A stretch of DNA of 64,000 nucleotides, taken from contig CP014771.1 of assembly GCA_001596155.1 (NCBI GenBank), positions 186,001 to 250,000 on the forward strand. The letters are read 5' to 3'. Made by a program: the position numbers and the translations under genes. The notes beneath the pieces are model-generated. The model saw only the letters and a list, made by a program, of their open reading frames with translations. It searched no databases and was not told the DNA's origin. This DNA is from Hymenobacter psoromatis (lineage in GTDB: Bacteria > Bacteroidota > Bacteroidia > Cytophagales > Hymenobacteraceae). Shown here one piece after another: positions 19,857 through 29,187 of the stretch; position 1 is the stretch's first letter; each line of letters begins with the position of its first letter.

Positions 19857-20681
19857 CTACGGGAATTTCGGAAACTTCGAGAAGTCGGGCTGGCGCTTTT
19901 CCATAAAGGCATTTTTGCCCTCTTTGGCTTCCTCACTCAGGTAGTAGAGCAGGGTAGCGTTGCCGGCCAGCTCCTGAATACCGGCTTGGCCATCGAGCTC
20001 CGCGTTGAAGCTGGATTTCAGCATGCGCAGCGCCAAGGGGCTCTTCTCTAATATTTTGTGGCACCAGCTCACGGTGGTTTCTTCCAGCTTATCGAGGGGC
20101 ACTACTTTGTTGACGAGGCCCATGTCGAGGGCTTCCTGGGCGTCGTACTGGTCGCAGAGGAACCAGATTTCGCGGGCTTTTTTCTGACCCACGATGCGCG
20201 CCAGGTAGCTCGCGCCAAAGCCGCCGTCGAACGAGCCCACATTGGGGCCCGTCTGGCCGAAGCGGGCGTTGTCGGCCGCCACCGTGAGGTCGCAGACCAC
20301 GTGCAACACGTGCCCGCCGCCAATGGCCCAGCCCGCCACCATCGCGATTACGGGCTTCGGGATGCTGCGAATCATCTTTTGCAAATCCAGCACGTTGAGG
20401 CGGGGCACGGCATCGCCTCCCACGTAGCCGCCGTGACCGCGCACGCTCTGGTCGCCGCCCGAGCAGAAGGCCCTACCCCCCTCGCCGGTGAGAATGATGA
20501 CGCCGATATCGGTGCGGTTGCGGCAAATATCCATCGCCTCAATCATCTCATCCACCGTGAGCGGCGTGAAGGCATTATGAACCTGCGGCCGGTTGATGCT
20601 GATTTTCGCAATTCCCCCGTGCTGGGAGAAAATGATTTCCTGGAACTCCTTAATCGAAGTCCACTCGATTGTTTCAGACAT
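19857..20681 (-). CDS. menB: 1,4-dihydroxy-2-naphthoyl-CoA synthase
   Basis: A 274-residue crotonase-fold enzyme that cyclises o-succinylbenzoyl-CoA to DHNA-CoA in menaquinone synthesis. MenB-specific stretches are [35 protein letters not shown] and [20 protein letters not shown]. The ATG at 20681 ([13 protein letters not shown]) is preferred over one eight codons upstream. It lies downstream of menD in the same direction with a 105-bp gap filled by an inverted repeat. Confidence 0.95.
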   Translation of the reverse strand: MSETIEWTSIKEFQEIIFSQHGGIAKISINRPQVHNAFTPLTVDEMIEAMDICRNRTDIGVIILTGEGGRAFCSGGDQSVRGHGGYVGGDAVPRLNVLDLQKMIRSIPKPVIAMVAGWAIGGGHVLHVVCDLTVAADNARFGQTGPNVGSFDGGFGASYLARIVGQKKAREIWFLCDQYDAQEALDMGLVNKVVPLDKLEETTVSWCHKILEKSPLALRMLKSSFNAELDGQAGIQELAGNATLLYYLSEEAKEGKNAFMEKRQPDFSKFPKFP

Positions 20682-20700
20682 AAAAATTGAAATTGAACTC

Positions 20701-20786
20701 AGCAACTCAGCGACTTCTGCGCCCTCTGCGGGCTAAATTATGTGAACGACTTAGCCCGCTGAAGGCGCAGAAGTCGCTGAGTTGCT
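20701..20786. repeat. Snapback inverted repeat between menD and menB
   Basis: Arms 20701-20735 and 20751-20786 are near-perfect reverse complements (AGCAACTCAGCGACTTCTGC at the outer end) around a 15-nt loop. The right arm ends directly before the menD stop codon. It could attenuate read-through from menD to menB. Confidence 0.9.
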
Positions 20787-22568
20787 CTACGAAAAAGCTT
20801 TGCGCACGGCGGCGCGGTATTCTTCGAAAAAAGCGGCGTTAGTTTTAGAATCCGTGAAGATTTCCAGCACCGCCGCGCCCGTTTCGGCTGCAAAGAAAAC
20901 CGGCAACGCGGTATCTAGTTCGGCAAACGACCGCACCGGGAAGTAGCGCAGCTGAAAATCGCGGCACAGGTTCTCGGCCGTGAGCGCCTGCGTGGTTTCA
21001 AAGAATTCTTCTAGCTCCGGCTGGTCGCGCGGCCCGTCAATGAGCCGGAAAATGCCGCCGCCGTGGTTGTTGAAGAGCACGACCCGCAGGTTGGGGGTAG
21101 GGTAGTTGTGCCAAAAAGCGTTGCGGTCGTAGAAAAAAGCTACGTCGCCGGTCAGCAGCACCACCGGCCGCTCGGGCTGGGCCAGCGCCGCGCCCACCGC
21201 CGTGCTGGTGCAGCCGTCGATGCCGCTGGTGCCGCGGTTGGCGAAGACTTCGATTTGCCGGCCTTCGGGCAAGCCCAGGATATTAGCGTAGCGCACGGCC
21301 ATGCTGTTGGCGAGGTGCAGGGCGGTATGGTCAGGTAAAGCAACTGATAATTGACGGAAAACCGAAAATTCGTTGAATATTTTTTGCTGATGAAACGGGC
21401 TTTTTTTGCCAGTTAAAACTTGGCTCGACTTCATAGAGGCTTCTAGCCAGGACCGCCGATATGCCCACCGCTCTTCTAGTATTTCGGGCGGTAGCGCTTG
21501 CAACGGCCCCGTTGCTTCTAATAGCATAGAAATTCCCTCCGCCGGGTCAGCCCTGATAATTCTAGTAAGTGACTTAAAAGTATCGGCTACTTCACCTGCT
21601 GCCTGTATATGCCAGTGCTCCTGTGGTTTGTACTGACGCAGAAATTGTTTGAGTGATTTGGAAATTAATGATAAGCCACAAGTAATTAATAAGTCCGGCT
21701 TGAGTTGTCTTTTTAAATTCTCTGATGCTCCCGCAAAAATAATGTCTTGTGAATCGTGTACTACATCAAGTCCGCTTTCCTGACGACCGACATTACTAAT
21801 AATATCTCCAACGAAAACGGCCCCGGATATCTCTTCCAACACCATGTCATCAAGCTTATCTTCATAAAGCGTATGCCAAAGCTGGCGTGACTGCTGACCA
21901 AAGACAAAAAGAATACGTCCGAAGGATGATAAAGCAGTGCCTAGACTTTGTAATGCTTCGGGGGTAGAGCGCAGGATATTCGGCTCTTCCCGAATAATCT
22001 TCACATCCTGCTCGTACACAATGTCTTCCCCCGGCTTCGGATAAAACGGCTCGCGCAGCGGAATATTCACCTGCACCGGCCCGGCCGGCCCAGCCTGGGT
22101 TAAATTAATGGCCTCGTTAATTAGCCGCTCGGCGTGCCATTTGGCGTCGGGGTGGGTAGTGTCGGCGGGAAAATCGAAGGCCCCTTTGGCGTGCGCGCCG
22201 TAGAGGTTGCGCTGGCGGATGGTCTGGCCGTCGAGCTGGTCAACCCACTCGGGCGGTCGGTCGGCGGTGAGGATGAGCAGCGGGATTTGCTGAAAAAATG
22301 CCTCCGCCACGGCGGGCGCGTAGTTGAGGCCGGCCGTGCCGCTGGTACACACCAGCACCACCGTGCGCCGCGTGGCCTGCGCGATGCCGAGGCCAATGAA
22401 GGCGGCGGCCCGCTCATCGGGCACCACGCGCAATTTGCCCCGGTAGGCCGGGTGCCGTGCGAAGGCCAGCGTGAGCGGGGCCGAGCGCGAGCCGGGCGAT
22501 AGAATAACGTCGGTGATGCCGTGCCGGGCGCAGATTTCGGCGATGTTGAAAACGGCTTGGTTGTTCAT
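20787..22568 (-). CDS. menD: 2-succinyl-5-enolpyruvyl-6-hydroxy-3-cyclohexene-1-carboxylate synthase
   Basis: A 593-residue ThDP enzyme that adds the succinyl semialdehyde unit from 2-oxoglutarate to isochorismate in menaquinone synthesis. The N-terminal domain has SPGSRSAPLTLAF and the catalytic Glu in DERAAAFIGLG. The C-terminal domain has the ThDP motif LTGDVAFFYDRNAF ... NNHGGGIF. The middle domain (about 190-410, bases 21340-22010) is visibly more AT-rich and uses different codons than the ends. The start lies 8 bp after the stop of the M42-type peptidase gene, so the two are probably one transcript. Confidence 0.95.
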   Translation of the reverse strand: MNNQAVFNIAEICARHGITDVILSPGSRSAPLTLAFARHPAYRGKLRVVPDERAAAFIGLGIAQATRRTVVLVCTSGTAGLNYAPAVAEAFFQQIPLLILTADRPPEWVDQLDGQTIRQRNLYGAHAKGAFDFPADTTHPDAKWHAERLINEAINLTQAGPAGPVQVNIPLREPFYPKPGEDIVYEQDVKIIREEPNILRSTPEALQSLGTALSSFGRILFVFGQQSRQLWHTLYEDKLDDMVLEEISGAVFVGDIISNVGRQESGLDVVHDSQDIIFAGASENLKRQLKPDLLITCGLSLISKSLKQFLRQYKPQEHWHIQAAGEVADTFKSLTRIIRADPAEGISMLLEATGPLQALPPEILEERWAYRRSWLEASMKSSQVLTGKKSPFHQQKIFNEFSVFRQLSVALPDHTALHLANSMAVRYANILGLPEGRQIEVFANRGTSGIDGCTSTAVGAALAQPERPVVLLTGDVAFFYDRNAFWHNYPTPNLRVVLFNNHGGGIFRLIDGPRDQPELEEFFETTQALTAENLCRDFQLRYFPVRSFAELDTALPVFFAAETGAAVLEIFTDSKTNAAFFEEYRAAVRKAFS

Positions 22569-22576
22569 GCGGGCGG

Positions 22577-24724
22577 TTAGGGTCGGGGAGGGGGGGTAGG
22601 GCGGCCGGGCTTGGTGGCCGCGCCTTCGGTTTGCAGCGCGCCGAGCAGGCGCACCAGGCTATTCATATCGCGGTAGTCGAGCACTTCTACGGGCGAGTGC
22701 GAGTAGCGGCCGGGCCACGACAGCGGCACCGATGGGATGCCGTAGTTCATAAATTCCATCCCGTCGGTGCCGCCCACCGTCATGCCTTCCTGGATGGCAA
22801 TGTGCTGGCGGTCGGCCAGCGCGTGCACGTGCTGCACCAGGTCGCGCCGCGCAAAATTGATGCTTTCGACCACCCGAATAACCGCGCCCTGACCCAGCGG
22901 GCAGTAGCCAAAAGCGGGCGATTCCTGCGGGGCATCCGACGACACGAAGGTGTCAATCGGGTACACCACGTCGGCATCGCGCAGGCTTTGGGCCGCGAAG
23001 GCCGCGCCCAGCAGGCCGATTTCTTCGCCCGTTGACCACACGTAGGTGACGCGGCAGGGCAGCTTGGCGGGGTCGAGGTGGCGCAGGCTGAGCAGCAGCG
23101 CCGCGCAACCCACCCGGTCGTCGAGGCCGCGCGCGGCGGCGCGGTTGGCACCCAGCAGTCGCAGCGCCTTGGGCATAGTCACGGTAGTGCGGCCCACTTC
23201 GATGCTCGCCGCCCGCGCCTGCTGCGCCGACGCATAGCCCGCAAACACCGTGAGCGGCCCGGCCGCCGCCCGCTTGGTGGCGCTCAGGTACTGCGGGCGC
23301 GGCTCAAACACGGCCGCCACATCGGCTTGCCCTGGCTGATGCAGCAGCGCCGGCTGGGCTTCCCAGAGCCAGGGAAACGCGCCGCCTTTTATGCCGAGTA
23401 CTAGCCGCCCATCGGGCCGAATGGAATCGACTACGAAACCAACCTCGTCCGTGTGAGCTACAAATACGAGGTGTTTTTTTCCCTGGCCAAAACTCAGGAT
23501 GAGATTGCCGGCCTGGTCGGTGGTAGGCTTGGCCCAGGCCGGTAATTGCTTGGCAATGAACTCGCGCACGGGCGTTTCGGCGGTGCTCACGCCGTAGCTG
23601 GTCACCAGGCCCGCCAGCAGATGGGCCTCGGGCGTGGGCGCTGGTGCGGGCGGCTTGGGCAAAACCGGAGGGGTAGGGACCGGGGCAATGGCCGTGGCCG
23701 GCGCGCCCGCCGACACCAGCCACGCCCGGATGAGCTGCTGCACGTCGGCCAGCGCCACGGCCTCGACGGGCGTGTGGGGGTAGCGGGCGGGCAGGCCCAA
23801 CAGGTAGGTGTGGGCGTTGGCGAGCTGCGTGTTAGGGAATACCGGCTTGCGCGCCGGGCGCGTGGGCTGCGCCAGCGTTTGGCCGGGTAGGGACGTAAAC
23901 GCCTGGTCGGCCAGAAATTGGCCCGTGCCTTGCGCCTCCGCTTCCAGGTTGCGCTCGAAGCGATACACCTCGGTGAAGGGTCCGTATTTGTTGGCCACGG
24001 CCTCAAAGCCCTTGCCGTTGAGCAGGTCGAGGGTGGTCCAGGCGATGATGGTGGTGCCGGCGGGCGGCGCGGCCAGCAGCGCCTGGGCGGCAGTGGCGAG
24101 GGCCACAACGGCGGCTTTTTCGCGCATGGCCGGCGCGGCTACCCACTGCTGCGCCACCAGCACGGGCTTTTTCTCCAAAGTCAGCGGGTCAAGCAAGTGA
24201 ATATCCTGCTGGGCCACGGCCGCCGCCGAACTGGCGCCCACGTCCAAGAATGCGGCCTGCCACGAAAAGGGGGGTAGGGTGCGTTCGGGCGCGGCCCGCA
24301 GGTTGTCGTAGTGCGACGAGGGCACGGTCGAAATGGCGTTGCGCGGGCCGCTGGCCGTGCCGATACGTACATCGTGCCCTTCCAAAAACTGGTGATATAA
24401 AGTGCCCGCCGCCCCGCCGCCCACCGGGGCCACCCGCAGGTAGCCATTGGCCTGAATCTGACTCACTACGTAGCCGGGCTCGTCGAGCGGGGCCGTCAGC
24501 AGGCGGCGCGGGCTGCCGCTGCCCAGCACTAGCACGAGGTTGCCGAGCCGGTCGCGCCGCAGGGTGCCGGTTTTAAATAACTGTTCCACGAAGTGGCTGG
24601 CTTCCTCCTCGCGGCCCGTCACGGAGCTGGTGCGCGCGTAGGCTTGCAGCAAATCGGGTAATTGCGCCTGCGCCGATAAGAAACAGGTGCTCAGTAAGAT
24701 GAGTAAAGTAAATGAGCGCTTCAT
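22577..24724 (-). CDS. Secreted M42/M20-type aminopeptidase with duplicated, degenerate N-terminal half
   Basis: A 715-residue exported zinc peptidase-like protein with a signal peptide (1-20, FLSAQA). The C-terminal half (about 365-700) carries an M42-type site: H424 and D426 in VAHTDEVGF, GLDDRVGCAALL, STGEEIGLLGA, SSDAPQ, and a final HSPVEVLDY. The N-terminal half repeats the scheme but is degenerate: TGREEEASHFVEQLF, then APLDEPGYVVS, where the His ligand is replaced by P79. So one active and one probably dead domain. It sits inside the menaquinone gene group and nearly touches menD, without an obvious functional link. Confidence 0.82.
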   Translation of the reverse strand: MKRSFTLLILLSTCFLSAQAQLPDLLQAYARTSSVTGREEEASHFVEQLFKTGTLRRDRLGNLVLVLGSGSPRRLLTAPLDEPGYVVSQIQANGYLRVAPVGGGAAGTLYHQFLEGHDVRIGTASGPRNAISTVPSSHYDNLRAAPERTLPPFSWQAAFLDVGASSAAAVAQQDIHLLDPLTLEKKPVLVAQQWVAAPAMREKAAVVALATAAQALLAAPPAGTTIIAWTTLDLLNGKGFEAVANKYGPFTEVYRFERNLEAEAQGTGQFLADQAFTSLPGQTLAQPTRPARKPVFPNTQLANAHTYLLGLPARYPHTPVEAVALADVQQLIRAWLVSAGAPATAIAPVPTPPVLPKPPAPAPTPEAHLLAGLVTSYGVSTAETPVREFIAKQLPAWAKPTTDQAGNLILSFGQGKKHLVFVAHTDEVGFVVDSIRPDGRLVLGIKGGAFPWLWEAQPALLHQPGQADVAAVFEPRPQYLSATKRAAAGPLTVFAGYASAQQARAASIEVGRTTVTMPKALRLLGANRAAARGLDDRVGCAALLLSLRHLDPAKLPCRVTYVWSTGEEIGLLGAAFAAQSLRDADVVYPIDTFVSSDAPQESPAFGYCPLGQGAVIRVVESINFARRDLVQHVHALADRQHIAIQEGMTVGGTDGMEFMNYGIPSVPLSWPGRYSHSPVEVLDYRDMNSLVRLLGALQTEGAATKPGRPTPPPRP

Positions 24725-24839
24725 GGGCAGGGGGTAGTTTAGTGGTAGCGTGAAAATCAGCGGAGCTAAAGTTCGCGCTACGAGAGCTGGCCCGAATGCG
24801 CTTTGGCAAGGTAAAGTAGGAACGCGCCCCGGCGCATTC

Positions 24840-26075
24840 TTACCCCAGCACCGCGGCCACGGTGGTCAGCTTCAGCTCCGTTTCCTGCCACTCGCGGGCC
24901 GGGTCCGAATCGACGGTGAGGCCGGTGCCGGCGTAGAGGATGGCCTCATTGGGGCGCACTTGCAGGCAGCGCAGGTTCACGAAGAGGCGCGAGACGCCGG
25001 GCGCGGCCACGTTCACCGGCCCCAGGAAGCCGCTGTAGTAAGCGCGGTCGTAGCGCTCGTGGCGGCGCAAAAACTCCAGCGCCGCCACCTTGGGCATGCC
25101 ACCCACGGCCGAAGTCGGGTGCAGCAGCCGCAGCATATCGGTGCCCAGAGAAGAGGCTAAAGGCACGTTTTGCAAGTTCACCTCAAAGTCGGTGCGTAGG
25201 TGCAGCAGCTGCCCGGCCGCCACGGTGCGCGGGCCGGTTTCCTGGTATTCGCGCAGGCGCAGCTGCTTGAAGCAGCTCACGATGTAGCGCGCCACCAGGG
25301 CCTGCTCCTCAATCTCTTTCTGCCGCCAGATGGCCTCCTGCGGGGTGTGGCCCGGCACCAGCGGCTGCGTGCCGGCCAGGGCCATCGTGTGAAAATGCCC
25401 GTCGGCTGTGACCTCGGCCAGCACCTCGGGCGAAGCTCCCAGCCAGGTCCCTACCCCCGGCACGCTCACCAACGACACAAAAGCGCGCTCATACTGCCGG
25501 CTCAATTCCTCAAACGCCACCAGCGGGTCGAACCCCGTCGGCAGCGGCCGGTGCGCCACCCGCGAGCTCACCACTTTCACCACCTCTCTGGCCTCGATGG
25601 CGGCCACGCCGGTGCGCACCAGCTCGGTGTAGTCGGCCTGGGTAGTGGCGGGCGGGGCGGGCTGCGGGCTGTGGTGCCAGGCCAGGATAGGGGGGGTAGG
25701 GAGCGTGAGCCAGGCGGCAATGTTGGGCACCAGCTCGCGCGCGGCGGGCGCCAGGCGCACCACCTCGGGCTGACTGAGGTCGTACTGCACGTCGGCGGGC
25801 AGAAAAAGCGCCGGGTTGTGGTCCGAATCGCGAAACGGAAAAAACGCGAAGCCCGCCGGCGCGTTCGCATCCAGGGCGGGGGGTAGGCCGGTGTAGGTGG
25901 CTTCGAGCGAGCGGGCCACCAGCAGGCGCGGCTGCGCCGCGCCCGGCTCGCGCCAGATGGCCAGCGGCCGGCCCGTGCGCAGCGCGCCCGCCGCCAGGTG
26001 GCGCAGGCGGGCCAGCGCATCGAGGTGGGCAGTGGTGGCCGGCCAGGTCAGCAGCCGCGGTTCGGGAGGCTGCAT
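24840..26075 (-). CDS. menF: Isochorismate synthase (chorismate-binding family)
   Basis: A 411-residue chorismate-utilising enzyme that converts chorismate to isochorismate, the first step toward menaquinone. The C-terminal catalytic domain shows LGASPEVLAEV, the acidic switch region SAVGGMPKVAALEFL, YSGFLG and the final AGTGLTVDSDPAREWQETELK, all typical. The ATG overlaps the TAA of the upstream hotdog gene (TAATG), so the two are translationally coupled. Its context with menD and menB supports MenF over the siderophore-type EntC. Confidence 0.92.
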   Translation of the reverse strand: MQPPEPRLLTWPATTAHLDALARLRHLAAGALRTGRPLAIWREPGAAQPRLLVARSLEATYTGLPPALDANAPAGFAFFPFRDSDHNPALFLPADVQYDLSQPEVVRLAPAARELVPNIAAWLTLPTPPILAWHHSPQPAPPATTQADYTELVRTGVAAIEAREVVKVVSSRVAHRPLPTGFDPLVAFEELSRQYERAFVSLVSVPGVGTWLGASPEVLAEVTADGHFHTMALAGTQPLVPGHTPQEAIWRQKEIEEQALVARYIVSCFKQLRLREYQETGPRTVAAGQLLHLRTDFEVNLQNVPLASSLGTDMLRLLHPTSAVGGMPKVAALEFLRRHERYDRAYYSGFLGPVNVAAPGVSRLFVNLRCLQVRPNEAILYAGTGLTVDSDPAREWQETELKLTTVAAVLG

Positions 26076-26497
26076 TACGCTTGCTGGGGCAGGTCAATCA
26101 CGGCCATTGTGAGGCGGCTGATGCACACCAGCGCGCCGGTTTCTTCGTGGGTAATGCGGATTTCCCATACCTGCGTGGTGCGGCCCACGTGCAGGGCCGT
26201 GGCCCGGCCGCGCACCCAGCCGGCGCGCACGCCCTTGATGTGGTTGGCGTTGATTTCCAGGCCCACGCAGGCTTGCTTGGTCACGTCGATGCGAGTGGCC
26301 GCGCCGATGCTGCCCAGTGTTTCGGCCAGCGCCACCGAGGCCCCGCCGTGTAGCAGGCCCATTGGTTGGTGCGTGCGGCCATCCACCGGCATGCGGCCTT
26401 CGAGGTAGGTATCAGTGATATCCGTCAGCTCAATGCCCAGCGCGTCGGCCAGGGTAGGGCGGTGCGAGGCCCAGGTTTTTACGTCTTCGAGGGTCAT
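26075..26497 (-). CDS. Hotdog-fold thioesterase, probable DHNA-CoA thioesterase
   Basis: A 140-residue PaaI/MenI-type hotdog thioesterase. The core motif GLLHGGASVALAETLGS places the catalytic acid and helix in the usual position. The gene is coupled to isochorismate synthase through a TAATG overlap and lies in the menaquinone group, so hydrolysis of 1,4-dihydroxy-2-naphthoyl-CoA is the likely reaction. That role is inferred from context. The start codon lies only a few bases from an inverted-repeat arm that would contain the ribosome-binding region. Confidence 0.85.
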   Translation of the reverse strand: MTLEDVKTWASHRPTLADALGIELTDITDTYLEGRMPVDGRTHQPMGLLHGGASVALAETLGSIGAATRIDVTKQACVGLEINANHIKGVRAGWVRGRATALHVGRTTQVWEIRITHEETGALVCISRLTMAVIDLPQQA

Positions 26498-26501
26498 TTT
26501 T

Positions 26502-26630
26502 TGGTGCTTGGTGCTTGGGTGTTAGTGCTTGGGTGTTAGAACAGGTCGCTCATTGCCTTGTTAAAATTGCCACCCTGAGCCGAGTGGTGCCCAACGAATC
26601 CAGGCACCAACACCCAAGCACCAGGCACTA
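26502..26630. repeat. Snapback inverted repeat between divergent genes
   Basis: The left arm (26502-26538) is made of GTGCTTGG/GTGTTAG units. The right arm (26601-26630) is its imperfect reverse complement (CACCAACACCCAAGCACCAG). It lies between two divergent gene starts (26497 and 26661), so it is not a terminator. Confidence 0.85.
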
Positions 26631-26660
26631 CTTTTAGGGACAAAACTACGCGCCTACCCC

Positions 26661-27284
26661 GTGCCCATTCAGCAGCTCTACCTTCTTCGCCACGGCCAAA
26701 CCGATTTCAACGTGCAGGGCATCGTGCAAGGCAGCGGCATCGACTCGGACCTCAACGCGCGCGGCCGCGAGCAGACCGCCCAGTTCTGGGCCGCTTACCA
26801 AAACACGCCGTTTGACCGCGTTTACACGTCCCGGCTCAGGCGCACCCAGCAGTCGGTGCAGCATTTTATCGACCAAGGCCTGCCGCACGAGTCCTCCGCT
26901 GCCCTCAACGAAATCAGCTGGGGCACCCGCGAGGGCAGCCGCATCACGCCCCAGGAAGACGCCGAATATGGCCGCGTGCTCGACGCCTGGCGCGCCGGCG
27001 GCGACCAAGCCCGCCTGCCCGGTGGTGAAAGTCCGGCCGAGGTAGCCGCCCGCCAGCGCCCGTTTATTGAGCTGCTCCGGAGCCGGCCGCAGGATGAAAT
27101 TGTGCTGGTGTGCCTGCACGGCCGCGCCCTGCGCGTGCTGCTGTGCCAGCTCATGAGCTACCCCCTAAGCTGCATGGATGGCTTTGAGCATCAAAACCTC
27201 TGCCTGTATAAGCTGCACTATACGGGCTCGCGCTACACGATTCGTAATTTTTTGGACATTAGCCATTTGAACCCTGCCAGCTAA
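26661..27284 (+). CDS. Histidine phosphatase family protein
   Basis: A 207-residue phosphoglycerate mutase-like phosphatase. The phosphohistidine motif LLRHGQTDFN lies at residues 7-16, TSRLRRTQQS follows, an acid region is in EISWGTREG, and the second His is in LVCLHGRALRVLL. It should dephosphorylate a small metabolite; the substrate is unknown. A GTG at 26661 is the only reasonable start, because the catalytic domain begins immediately after it. Confidence 0.88.
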   Translation: MPIQQLYLLRHGQTDFNVQGIVQGSGIDSDLNARGREQTAQFWAAYQNTPFDRVYTSRLRRTQQSVQHFIDQGLPHESSAALNEISWGTREGSRITPQEDAEYGRVLDAWRAGGDQARLPGGESPAEVAARQRPFIELLRSRPQDEIVLVCLHGRALRVLLCQLMSYPLSCMDGFEHQNLCLYKLHYTGSRYTIRNFLDISHLNPAS

Positions 27285-27313
27285 CTTCGAATACCTGGTA
27301 GCCGAGCGGCCAA

Positions 27314-27344
27314 TTGTTTCCCCACCTTTTGGCGGCTAATTTTG
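27314..27344 (+). promoter_or_regulatory. Promoter of the E2 gene
   Basis: A -33 TTG (27314-27316) and -7 TAATTTTG (27337-27344) are spaced by 20 nt, matching the Bacteroidota pattern. The ATG is at 27371. Confidence 0.6.
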
Positions 27345-27370
27345 GCTTCCAATCCCAACCTGCAATTCCG

Positions 27371-29062
27371 ATGGCCGAAATTATCAAAATGCCGAAAATG
27401 AGCGACACGATGACCGAGGGGACCATCGCGGCCTGGCTCAAGAAAGTAGGCGACAAAGTGAAGTCGGGCGATATCCTGGCCGAAGTCGAGACCGACAAAG
27501 CCACGATGGAGCTGGAAAACTACGAGGATGGCACCCTGCTCTACATCGGCCCCAAGGAAGGCGAAGCCGTGGCCGTGGATGGCGTATTGGCCATTGTGGG
27601 CAAAGAAGGTGAAGATATTTCGGGCCTGCTCAGCGGCCAGAACGGAGGTAGCACGCCTGCCCCGGCCGCCGCACCAGCGCCCCAGGCCGACGCGCCCGCT
27701 CCCGCCCCAGCCCCAACTCCGGCTGCGCCTACCCCCGCCGCGCCCGCCAATGGCAAGAAGGCTACCGTGGTGCGCATGCCCAAGATGAGCGACACGATGA
27801 CCGAAGGCACCATTGCCGCCTGGCTCAAAAAGGTGGGCGACAAGGTGAAAGCGGGCGATGTGCTGGCCGAAGTCGAGACCGACAAAGCCACGATGGAGCT
27901 GGAAAACTACGAGGATGGCACCCTGCTTTACACCGGCCCCAAAGAAGGCGAAGCCGTGGCCGTGGATGGCGTGCTAGCCATTATCGGCGAGGAAGGCGCT
28001 GACGTTCAGGCTCTACTGAGCGGTCAGAGCGGCGGTGGCGCTTCCGCTCCTACCCCCCCCGCCGCGCCCGAAGCCGCCCCGCCCAGCGCTCCTCAACCCG
28101 AAACCAGCAGCCAGCAACCAGCAACCCAAACCGGCCGCCTGCTCGCCTCGCCCCTGGCCAAGAGCATTGCCAAAGACAAAGGCGTGGACCTGCGCCAGAT
28201 TAAAGGCAGCGGCGAAAATGGACGCATCGTGGCCCGCGACCTCGAAAGTGCTCAGCCCCAGGCCGTTGCTTCGGCTCCTACTGTCGCGCCCGCCTCGGCC
28301 CCGAGCGAATACATCCAGGCTGCCCTGCCCGAAGCTGTTAAGCCTGCCGCCCAGGCACCAGGCACCAACAGCCAAGCACTAGAAACCTATACCGACACGC
28401 CGGTGTCGCAGATGCGCAAGGTGATTGCCAAGCGCCTGTCGGAGAGCTTGTTCACGGCTCCGCATTTCTATCTGACGATGGAAATCGTGATGGACCGGGC
28501 AATGGAAACCCGCGTCAAGCTCAACGAGCTGTCGCCAGTGAAGCTGTCGTTCAACGACCTGGTTATCAAGGCGTGCGCCGTGGCGCTGAAGCAGCATCCG
28601 GCCATCAACTCGTCGTGGCTCGGCGACCGCATCCGCCAGAACAAGGTGGTGAACATCGGCGTGGCCGTGGCCGTGGATGAGGGCCTGCTGGTGCCCGTGG
28701 TGCGCAACGCCGACGGCAAGGGCTTGTCGGCCATTGCCACCGAGGTGAAGGAGCTGGCCGCCAAGGCCAAAAGCAAGAAGCTCCAGCCTGCCGAGTGGGA
28801 GGGTAGCACCTTCACCATCAGCAACCTGGGTATGTTCGGCATTGATGAATTTACCGCCATTATCAACCCGCCCGATGCCTGCATCCTGGCCGTGGGCGGC
28901 ATCAAGCAAACTGCTGTGGTGCGGGATGGCGCACTGGCCATCGGCAACATCATGAAGGTGACCCTGAGCTGCGACCACCGGGTAGTGGACGGGGCCACCG
29001 GCGCGGCCTTCCTGCAAACCGTGAAAGCCTTGTTGGAAGACCCCATGCGGATGCTGATTTGA
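27371..29062 (+). CDS. Pyruvate dehydrogenase complex E2, dihydrolipoamide acetyltransferase
   Basis: A 563-residue E2 subunit that transfers acetyl groups to CoA. Two lipoyl domains (about 1-78 and 133-212) are almost identical and each carries the lipoylated lysine in ETDKATME. Ala/Pro-rich linkers follow, then a peripheral subunit-binding domain (about 260-295, SPLAKSIAKDKGVDL) and the catalytic domain with DHRVVDGA near the C-terminus. The ATG at 27371 starts the first lipoyl domain; the upstream frame is leader. E1 and E3 genes are not in the window. An inverted repeat follows. Confidence 0.93.
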   Translation: MAEIIKMPKMSDTMTEGTIAAWLKKVGDKVKSGDILAEVETDKATMELENYEDGTLLYIGPKEGEAVAVDGVLAIVGKEGEDISGLLSGQNGGSTPAPAAAPAPQADAPAPAPAPTPAAPTPAAPANGKKATVVRMPKMSDTMTEGTIAAWLKKVGDKVKAGDVLAEVETDKATMELENYEDGTLLYTGPKEGEAVAVDGVLAIIGEEGADVQALLSGQSGGGASAPTPPAAPEAAPPSAPQPETSSQQPATQTGRLLASPLAKSIAKDKGVDLRQIKGSGENGRIVARDLESAQPQAVASAPTVAPASAPSEYIQAALPEAVKPAAQAPGTNSQALETYTDTPVSQMRKVIAKRLSESLFTAPHFYLTMEIVMDRAMETRVKLNELSPVKLSFNDLVIKACAVALKQHPAINSSWLGDRIRQNKVVNIGVAVAVDEGLLVPVVRNADGKGLSAIATEVKELAAKAKSKKLQPAEWEGSTFTISNLGMFGIDEFTAIINPPDACILAVGGIKQTAVVRDGALAIGNIMKVTLSCDHRVVDGATGAAFLQTVKALLEDPMRMLI

Positions 29063-29070
29063 TTTTAAAG

Positions 29071-29170
29071 TAGGGGCGGGGCTTGCCCCCGCCCGTCACT
29101 GAACGAGCTGACCAGAACGCTGTTGTTCTGTCGCAAGTGCAACGACGGGCGGGGGCAAGCCCCGCCCCTA
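29071..29170. repeat. Perfect 27-bp inverted repeat
   Basis: Arms 29071-29097 and 29144-29170 are exact reverse complements (outer end TAGGGGCGGGGCTTGCCCCC) around a 46-nt loop. It sits between the E2 gene and hslV, both on the plus strand. No T tract follows, so termination would not be a standard rho-independent type. Confidence 0.92.
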
Positions 29171-29187
29171 CATTTTCCCCGATTGTA

